26,278 bases of DNA from Phellopilus nigrolimitatus (Eukaryota > Basidiomycota > Agaricomycetes > Hymenochaetales > Hymenochaetaceae), in NCBI GenBank assembly GCA_021029095.1, contig JAJOHG010000363.1:1-26278 (forward strand). The letters run 5' to 3'. Within the stretch, counting starts at the first letter, position 1. Each line of letters opens with the position of its first letter. The notes under the pieces are model-generated. The model had not been told where the DNA came from and searched no databases. It saw only the letters and a program-made list of their open reading frames with translations. The position numbers and the translations under genes are program-made. Below are positions 19,299 through 26,278 of this stretch, one piece after another.

Positions 19299-19351
19299 TC
19301 GATCTTCGTCGATCCCGCGCGGGACGTCACGAGACGGAAGTCAAGGATCGA
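19299..19351. promoter_or_regulatory. cluster of three GATCGA-type hexamers, candidate light-response element
   Basis: TCGATC at 19299-19304 and 19309-19314 and GATCGA at 19346-19351 lie within 53 bases. The outer two sit in an inverted repeat (GCGTCGATC and GGATCGACGC). GATCGA is the core bound by the White Collar complex in Neurospora, and uve1 of Cryptococcus is light-induced through White Collar proteins. The cluster is 64-116 bases upstream of the UVDE start and also 277 or more bases upstream of cupin B. GACGTCA, a bZIP half-type site, lies between at about 19324-19330. Binding is inferred. Confidence 0.5.
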
Positions 19352-19414
19352 CGCAGCGTCACACCCGCTGGTGTCTCAGAGTGGCACGGCGCACGACGGC
19401 TCTTCCTTTGTCGC

Positions 19415-21680
19415 ATGCTCCCATCTCTACCTCGACATCGTCTGCTGCTTTTTTCTGGGTCTTCTACTATTTTACTGCGTGCTCGAATTCTCCCCTTAAA
19501 CGTTTTAAAACCTTCTCGAAAACTTGACGATCCTTTCGAACTACCAGAGATCTATACCGCTGCGACTACTCGTACTAGGAAGATGGAGATGTCGACGGCT
19601 GTCGTGTATGATTCTGTGGTTTCCTTGAATTTGCCTGCGAAAAGCCAGCCTCTAGGGGCCCAAGGTCACTCACGAAGCGAATCGCCACTCACTGAAGATC
19701 CAGAGACGACTACTCAGCCTAACGAGGCAGAAAAGCCGAAGCGAAAGCCTCGGAAGCGCAAAAATGAGAAACCTACGATAGTCGGACCAAATGAAATTGA
19801 AGGCGAAGAAAAACCGGCTCGGCCGACTCGGAAGCGCAAGACCGTGAAGACCGTCGTCGTTGAAGAGGCAGAGTCTGTGATGATAGACGAGAAGCCAAAG
19901 CGGCAGAGCCGAAAGCGCAAGGCCGTCAGCGCTGTAACCGCTGAAGACGAAGGAAATGGAGAAGCCGAAGAGAAGCCGAAGAAAAAAAGGCGGAGGAAGA
20001 CCCCCGAGGAGGATAAGGTGTACGCCATCCCGCCTATCGAGAACGTGTTGAGCACGACTTTCAAAGGTACGATTTTTTGGAATTTATCATTGAAGATCTA
20101 AGGGCGACGCGTACTGACGCGTACAAAAGGCCGGCTCGGCTACGCCTGCCTCAACTCGGTCCTCCGCTCGTACTCGACGCCCATATTCTGTTCGCGCACC
20201 TGCCGCCTCTCGACGCTCGCCGAGCTCGGGCACGCGCACGTCCGCGCGCTCGCGCTGCAGAACGTCGCCGACCTGCACACACTCGTCCGGTGGAACGCGG
20301 CGCACGGCATCCGCTTTATGCGCATGAGCTCGGAGATGTTCCCGTTCGCGTCGCACCCCGTGCACGGGTACTACCTCGACTTCGCGGACAGGGCCCTGCG
20401 CGAGGTCGGTGCGACGGCGCGTGAGCTTGGTGTGCGGCTCACGAGCCATCCTGGGCAGTTTACACAGCTGGGAAGCCCGAGGGAAAATGTGGTTGCGAAT
20501 GCTATAAGGGACCTGGAGTGTATGCCTTTCTTCTACTTAGCTTGAGATATTTTGACAGACTTGGCTGCTGGCTAGATCATTGCGAGTTAATGGATCGCAT
20601 GGGCCTAGACCAAGACAGCATCATGATTATACACATGGGAGGTAAATGTTTACTTATTATGTCTTTTTTTTTTCGAAGTAAAAGATTCATCGGATATTCT
20701 GAAGGCGCATATGGCGACAAGCCCGCGACTATCGAGCGCTTCAAAGAGGTCTACGCGAAGCTGCCAGACAACGTCAAGGCGCGGCTCGTCTTAGAGAACG
20801 ACGAAGTGAGTCTCCTACTCTTTCTCTCTCGTTCTCTCTGAATAAAATGACTGATCCGATCACGCCGCCACCAGCTCTGCTACAACGTCGACGACCTCCT
20901 CCCCGTCTGCCGCGCGCTGCGCATCCCGCTCGTTTTCGACTACCACCACGACTGGATCTTCCCGTCCGCGCGACCGCCCGCCGCGCTCATCCCAGAGATT
21001 AACGCGCTCTGGCACGCGAAGGGCATCCGCCCGAAGCAGCACTACAGCGAGCCGCGCCCCGGCGCGCAGACCAACAGCGAGAAGCGCGCGCACTCGGACA
21101 GGGTGGCGCGCCTCCCGGCGGACCTGCCGGACGACATGGGTGCGCGAACAACCTTACTCAACTCATTCCTTTTTTTTGCTCTTTCCGAAAGCTGATCTCA
21201 ATCTGTTCTCCCTGTGAAGATCTGATGCTCGAGTGCAAGGACAAAGAGCAGGCTGTTTTCTATCTGTACCGGCTGTACGGCCTGCACGAGGTCGATGCGC
21301 GCGTGCTGCGCCCGCCCGCGGCGGAGGAGAGCCTCCATACGAAGGGCCGGAAGTCCCACAAGCGCGCGAAGGCAAAGACCGCTGCAGAGCAAAGTGGCGC
21401 AGGTGACGACGGAGTGGACGCGGGCGTCGCGCGAGAGGCGGAGGAGCACGGCGTCCCGCTCGGCGAGGCGGCCGAGGCGGCCGTCGACGGCCTCGATTGC
21501 GGGAGCGGAGACGAGGAGCCTGTGGACGTTAGTGCGGGCGGGGGCAGGCAGAGGCAGAAGAGGCCGAGGTCGGTGAGGAAGCAGAACGTGGAGAACAAGG
21601 GAGAGAGAGTTAGTGTTGAGGAGGCTGTCGGAGGCCGGGAGCGTAGAAAGACCAAGGCCAGAGGAGAGGTGAAAGCTTGA
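19415..21680 (+). CDS. uve1: UV-damage endonuclease (UVDE), 6 exons, 644 aa
   Basis: Starts alternative excision repair by nicking DNA 5' of UV photoproducts. Exons: 19415-20066, 20130-20519, 20576-20641, 20705-20805, 20875-21139, 21220-21680; the sum is 645 codons. The first 36 residues (MLPSLPRHRLLLFSGS...) lack acidic residues and are rich in Arg, Leu and Ser, like a mitochondrial presequence; M57 is an alternative start for a nuclear form. Residues about 105-190 hold four Lys/Arg-Lys-Pro blocks (KPKRKPRKRK, RPTRKRK, KPKRQSRKRK, KPKKKRRRK) like nuclear signals or AT hooks. The TIM barrel starts near 197: GRLGYACLN, RMSSEMFPFASH, SHPGQFTQL, IHMGG, LENDE, FDYHHDWIFP, HYSEP and LMLECKDKE, so the His, Asp and Glu metal ligands are all present. 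A Lys- and Glu-rich tail of about 120 residues follows. Intact. Confidence 0.93.
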
Positions 21681-21908
21681 CGAGTTGCCGTTGTGTGTCA
21701 TCGTAAGCAATTGAGCAGTACGCGCCCGTGTGGATTACCGTTTCTTGGGTTGAAGTGATTCTCTGGTGTTAATAACCTATACAATCATTATGATTTTATT
21801 CGGACAAGCCCATCGTTACAAAGCGCTATGCTTTCCCTCCAAAACCATTCCCATCCACCAGTCATTTCCTATAAAGATTTCCTTATATTTAACAGTTATA
21901 ATGTCCTT

Positions 21909-24900
21909 TCATTGAACGGAACCAAATCCAGAGGGGCAGTTTTGGAACGCGATGCTGGCGGAGCCACTGCGCATGTAGCAAATTTTGGCTGCGATGCACT
22001 CGCCTGTGCATGCCTGCGTGCGCACGGAGCCTTTGCCCTGGAAGGTGTTGAACGTCTGCAGTAGAATCAAAAAAGGGTGGTGAGTATACAAGCGAGGGGC
22101 TGTGATGGACGGAGCCTCGGTGAGGGTGGTACGAAGAGTGCGCTTACGGTGACGAGGGACGAGTCGGCCTCCATAGCTGTCGGACGGCGGTCAGCACGGA
22201 AAGGTTATCCAGAACGAGAGGCTTGTGAGATTTCTTACCTTCCGTGACGAGGTGCCACCACGTCGCGTTGAGTGGGTCGTCCGGGCCCCAGCCAGTGATG
22301 TTCTGCCCGTACGTCGTGCGCGTGTCGTACTCGAACGCGTAGGTCGGCCCGACGGCGAGCTGGTCATCTAGCGCCGGGAAGGAGTTCACGTCGGCCCGCC
22401 AGCTAGTAGAAATATATGTGAGAGATCAAGGAAATATGCATTTGAGGGACGAGAGACAACTTACGTGTGCGCATCGACGATGTCGAATGTCTGTAGCGTG
22501 AGGACGGTAAATGCAGGCGCTTAAAGGCAAGAAAATGAGGAGACCACGCACGTTGGAGTCGACTTCGTAGACGCGGAAACCGGAGTTGAGGTTCGTTAGA
22601 GGCGTGATCGAGGGCGCGATCTTTCAAGATATAAATATCGCACTCAGTACTGGAAGTGGTGAAAATCGCACCCATGAGACGGCCTGGGCAGTCGCGGCGG
22701 ACATATTCGTCCCGTTATTGGCGTAGAAGATCTAAATACCGGAAATGTTATCAGCGTACCGTCCGCGCCCCGACCAGGAATCTTCACTTACAGAGAGCTG
22801 ATCCTCATGCGTATGGCCAAAGAAGATGTCTGAAACCCGTATATAAGCCACAAATTATCTTCAGAAGCAGAGTCCGCGCAGACGCACTGGCGATGACATG
22901 CGGCGAGAAGCGATCGACGCTGTGCAGATCGATGTCAGACTTTAACGTTTAGATACTATTTAGTAGGCGCAGGATCGACGTTCGGACGCACATCTGATAG
23001 ACTGGAGGGCAGATCGTGAGAAGTCAGGTTTTTAATCAGTGCGGAAAGCGCAACCGGAGAAACGTACAGAGGTTCGTAGGGTTCTCCAAAGGGTTCGTCC
23101 CATCCCAGCCGCTCAGGACGTGGCCCAGAATCCAGACTGCATTATTCACGCAAAGGTCAGAAATGATTATCGAAAGAGAGTATTTATGATTGTGAACCCA
23201 CCGCGGTCGCCCGCGTCCTCTGCATCCTGCAGCTCGTCCGTGAGGAAGCGCAGCATGCCCGACGTGTCCGCCGTCGTAAGGTTGATGTAGTTGAACAAGT
23301 TGGCGCTAGTCCACGGGCCGCCAACCATGTTCAAAACTCCGCCAATAGCGATGATTTGGTTCTGAGCACTCACGTGTACCAAAAGTCGGTGTTGAGCGTG
23401 ATGACACGCAGCCCGTCCTGGCGGCGGACCATGTACGCGCCGTAGTGCGCGCGCGCAAGCGCGACGGCCGCGTCAGGGAGCCAATCCTCGTGCGCCCAGA
23501 GGCCCGCAACGTGGTCGTAGTTCCTATATAAATCATTCAATCAGCATTATAAGTATTTAAGGAGAACCAGTAGCGGGACTTACCAGCTGAATTGCTCCCC
23601 GAGCGCGCCACCGAGGGAGTGCGGAGCGTCTTGTGCCCTGCGGCGAGAAATGGGCATCTATAAGGGAAAGAACAGGGCTAGGCTCACTGGTTATGAGTGT
23701 CGTGGTTACCGAGGGCGGCGTACACAGGCCCTGAGCCAAGCATCCGGCGAAAGAGGTCGTACAGCACCGTCTAACATAATTTGAGGTCAGTTTCGGGAAA
23801 AACGTCCAGGAAAGGCAAGGAAATGAGAAACAAAAATCTTGTTTCAATTTGAAAGAAAAGCCCTTGCCTCAGTGTATTCGACGTAGGCCCTCGAGAGCTC
23901 GTTTTCCGGGTCGTGCGAGACAAGATCACCAGTGTACACTGTAAACGCGAAGCCGCTTTCTTGCGTCCCAGAAAGGGCCGGGATGGCCTGGAGAGCCGAC
24001 AATGCAAGGGAGTACGGCGTGTCGCTGTGATTCGCTAGCGTGTTAATCTGGAGTGGAATAAATACAGCAAAGCTGAGAACTTGCCAGAGGTAGGAGCCAA
24101 AGCGTGGGGCAGGGAAAAGCGTCTGGTTCGGACTATTGGACGCGACGTTGCCCTCGCGGCAGCAGAGACTGGACGTGCAGTTGGCCTCCGCACCGGTGGT
24201 GTAACCTGCATCGTATTAATTATAATTTATCAGTTTTTCGCTGCGAAAAGTCCATACTCACGCGGATCAATGTGGAAGTCCGAGAGATGGAGGACCTTGA
24301 GGCGGGTCCCACTCGGCGTCTTGGGCGCAGGGAGCGGGTCGGGCTTCGGCTTCGCGAACCAGCCTGTCAAGTTCAGCGCCGAGGTGGGCGGTAGCGGACA
24401 CGCGCCGAGGAAGTTCTGGCAGAAGAGCTGCGCAGGCGGCCGGACATCAGCAACAGTGACACGATGCGCTCGCTCGGCACGCGCACCTGCCCATCGTACC
24501 CAAGCACATCCGCGTTCGCGAGCACCTGCGTGATCACGCTCCCAAGCGAGTTGGCGCTGTACGTCGTGCTGCACGAGTGAGAGAGCTCGAACGCCTCGCA
24601 GAGGCCGATAACGGCGGCGGGCCCCTGCTCCGGCGCGGCGAGCGCGACGAACTTGGCGATGCCGAGCGCGGCCTGACAGGAAGCGCAGGAGTTATTGAGG
24701 AAGGGGGAGTTCGGCGTCTCCGGAGATGCGATGAGCTGGATTTGCCGGAGCGCCTGCGCGAGGATAGTCGACGACGAGGCCGTCGACGGAAGAGGGTGTG
24801 GATCCGCTGTATCGTTCTTTCGTAGAAAACAAAATTAGACATATAGAAATAAAAATAAAACAAAAACATGAAAAACAAATGAACATACCGTGGGTATCGT

Positions 24901-25177
24901 GTCCGGGTTCGTCAGCTCAAACGGGTACGTTTCATGCTACATCGAAAAGCTCGTTTTAAAAGTTTGCTCGAAAATAAAACGCAACACTCACCGGTAACCG
25001 GGGTCGCTTATAACTGGCTGCACCTGCGCGCTCGTCTGCGTCGGGTCGTTTGTAGTACGACGCGTACACCGACGTCGGGAAACGCGCCGGGCGCGGTAAC
25101 GCAGACGGCCGAAGCTCAACGTCTGCGCGCTCGCCGCCGTCGCCGCCGCCGAGAACACAACGGAAAGCCATTCTCAT
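21909..25177 (-). CDS. acid-sphingomyelinase-like phosphodiesterase, about 20 exons; first exons disrupted
   Basis: Secreted or vacuolar metallophosphoesterase expected to cleave sphingomyelin-like lipids. Reliable exons from 24487-24806 to 21909-22055 give 599 codons in one frame. Saposin-B domain with six cysteines (CASC, LCEAF, SHSC, FC, GACPL), then calcineurin-like motifs HLSDFHIDPR, YTGDLVSHD, LGNHDTH, ILGHVLSGWDG and IFFGHTHED, all metal ligands kept, and a Cys-rich tail. Exons in between: 24262-24427, 24085-24205, 23868-24024, 23688-23770, 23584-23637, 23374-23523, 23202-23305, 23068-23136, 22992-23001, 22888-22919, 22792-22829, 22672-22731, 22552-22620, 22465-22490, 22239-22402, 22148-22176. 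Two introns (24025-24084, 23771-23867) use GC donors. Upstream exons 24992-25177 and 24889-24936 hold signal-peptide-like and family-like pieces, but in changing frames; see findings. If these are real lesions the protein lacks a proper N-terminus. Confidence 0.88.
22992..23001 (-). other. 10-base microexon of the sphingomyelinase-like gene
   Basis: TCTATCAGAT on the minus strand, between introns 23002-23067 (GTACGT...TCCAG) and 22920-22991 (GTGCGT...CACAG). It completes NPTNLFYQIVDRFSPHVIA; without it frame and the FYQIV motif are lost. Confidence 0.8.
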
Positions 25178-25244
25178 CGTCAAAGAAGCGATTCCGTCGT
25201 CGCGAGCTCAAGGGAACTCGGTCGTCGAGCAACGCGGCGTTGCA

Positions 25245-25252
25245 CTTTATAT
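25245..25252 (-). promoter_or_regulatory. TATA box of the sphingomyelinase-like gene
   Basis: ATATAAAG on the minus strand, 68 bases upstream of the ATG at 25177 (a second ATG is at 25171). It supports translation starting here despite the frame trouble just after. Confidence 0.5.
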
Positions 25253-25567
25253 GTCTGTAACTCGCAACCACCCGCGCGTCTCCTACTTCCTGCCCCTCGC
25301 TATTTCCGTCGCATTGTCCTCGTGCAGCCCGGTCCGCACGTTCCCGTCTGCATTTTCTCGCGAAATGTCATCGCGGCCGCTCTCATAATCTGCGACGTGC
25401 GCGCGATGAGGAACGTGCGTCGGCTACAGCACCAGATTTTTTGATGGTAAGTACTTAATCAATAGCACGCGTGGGAAATCGTCGACAAGCCAATCATGTC
25501 GCGTACATCATAAAAGTCGAGTACAAATTTAGGGAGTACAAAAGAAAAAGAAATGAAGACGAGGCGT
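25253..25567. other. promoter and 3' flank, no gene seen
   Basis: GC-rich upstream DNA of the sphingomyelinase-like gene, then AT-richer 3' flank of the next gene on the right. Nothing else recognised. Confidence 0.4.
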
Positions 25568-26278
25568 TCAGGCTGCATAAGAAGCACCGGGAATAAAACT
25601 TGTCGTCATAGAACGAGAGCCGACTCCTGGTCTCGAAGGGTAGGGGTCGTCGTCGTCGTCGTCGTCTTGCTCGCGGGTCTTCTGCTCGAGCATCGCAATC
25701 CGAGCACGGACAGGGCTCATTCCGCCACCAGCCTTCGCAGAACGTGCAGCGTTCAATTTTGCGCGCGTCAGCAAGGCGGTGGAATAGTCACTATAAAGTT
25801 CACGCTCAGAGTTGCCGGGCGTAGTCGAGGCACGGGAGACATGTGGACGAGGGCCCCGCGCTTTCCGCCCAGATGCCATGGGCGGGCTGTCGTTGCGACG
25901 CTCGGGACGCTGAGCCGGAATGCGGCGCAGAGGACTCCCTATCTCTATATGTGCCTGTACCGAGTGGGCAATCGAGTAGACAGACCCGGGGCTCTCGTCG
26001 ATCACGCGGTTCCACGGGCCCGCAGGCTGCATAGCGCCAGCGTCGGCTTGCTCAGCGTCTTTTCTCTCGAGCGCTCGGTAGAAAAGGGCACGCCGTTGGG
26101 GAGACATGCTCTTAGCCATGTGCTGTCCGTGGATACCCCCGACTCCTACGTGGCTTCGGGCGCTCTCATTACTGGGGCCCAAATTCGACTGCCGTTCGGG
26201 GACGCCTCCAGCATGCTTTGCGTTGGCACGCCCGGTCGGACAGATCCACGATCTTGCTCCTGTAATTATAGCGAGCCC
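25568..26278 (-). CDS. 3' part of an unknown gene, truncated by the window
   Basis: Family not recognised. On the minus strand one frame is open from the window edge to the stop at 25568-25570. It may begin with a splice acceptor near the edge (ATAATTACAG, about 26260). The product is hydrophilic and low in complexity, rich in Arg, Ser, Pro and Ala, with SPQRRALFYRALERKDAEQA, a helical SPVRARIAMLEQKTREQ and a run of seven Asp made by (GTC)7 at 25646-25666. It ends SFIPGASYAA. Probably a disordered C-terminal tail of a larger protein; the N-terminal part lies outside. Confidence 0.5.
   Translation of the reverse strand, partial: GLAIITGARSWICPTGRANAKHAGGVPERQSNLGPSNESARSHVGVGGIHGQHMAKSMSPQRRALFYRALERKDAEQADAGAMQPAGPWNRVIDESPGSVYSIAHSVQAHIEIGSPLRRIPAQRPERRNDSPPMASGRKARGPRPHVSRASTTPGNSERELYSDYSTALLTRAKLNAARSAKAGGGMSPVRARIAMLEQKTREQDDDDDDDPYPSRPGVGSRSMTTSFIPGASYAA
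25646..25666. repeat. (GTC)7 trinucleotide tract
   Basis: Seven perfect units, coding for seven Asp on the minus strand in the unknown gene at the right edge. Confidence 0.9.

Noticed and set aside
15514..21680. A secondary-metabolite cluster around PhzF and the cupins
   Set aside because: No synthase, transporter or pathway regulator is present, and UVDE next door is a repair gene. Kept only as a possibility in the notes.
20087..21710. Minus-strand frames opposite the UVDE gene
   Set aside because: Rich in Arg, Ala and Ser, as expected from antisense of GC-rich coding DNA. All metal-ligand motifs are on the plus strand.
1..26278. CRISPR array, bacterial operon, prophage or plasmid features
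   Set aside because: Spliceosomal introns and fungal families throughout. No spaced direct repeats of CRISPR type and no bacterial ribosome sites.

Overview
The window reads as nuclear DNA of a basidiomycete fungus, probably an Agaricomycete. The genes are closely packed on both strands and cut by many short introns, mostly 50 to 80 bases with GTRNGT donors and YAG acceptors. The families are also typical of mushrooms: an F-box protein, a Ran1-like kinase, a fungal UV-damage endonuclease with mitochondrial-type leader, an acid-sphingomyelinase-like phosphoesterase and a PhzF-like protein. There is no bacterial, viral or organellar signature. The species cannot be named from sequence alone.

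Layout. 1-653: non-coding, with a copy of a dispersed repeat at the left edge. 654-2250 (-): Ser/Thr kinase. 2251-3087: divergent promoter region. 3088-4824 (+): four-exon F-box gene. About 4911-5010: relic of the 3' end of a cupin gene. 5207-14549 (-): the most unusual part, in which two kinds of gene, here called X and Y, each occur twice in the order X1, Y1, repeat, X2, Y2. Y2 is an intact 668-residue protein with two near-identical 100-residue modules followed by a trypsin-like protease domain that carries a charged helical insert. Y1 has a 4-base frameshifting insertion, X1 lacks one base, and X2 is heavily decayed. 14550-15339: mostly empty. 15340-15500: relic of a GMC oxidoreductase. 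15514-16548 (-): PhzF-like protein. 17411-18058 and 18732-19022 and between (-): two tandem, intact three-exon cupin genes. 19415-21680 (+): UV-damage endonuclease. 21909-25177 (-): acid sphingomyelinase-like gene with about 20 exons, two GC-AG introns and a 10-base microexon, but with a damaged or mis-assembled first exon. 25568-26278 (-): 3' part of an unknown gene running off the window.

How the genes relate. The housekeeping-like genes (kinase, UVDE, sphingomyelinase) are independent. PhzF and the two cupins lie on one strand and could belong to one small metabolic locus, but nothing in the sequence proves it. UVDE and cupin B share a 392-base divergent promoter that holds three GATCGA-type hexamers, the core bound by White Collar light regulators. 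The X/Y block looks like a fast-evolving accessory locus: segmental duplication, patches of perfect identity between copies, copy-specific decay and divergence concentrated in the protease insert. It is the best candidate for a poorly described system here.
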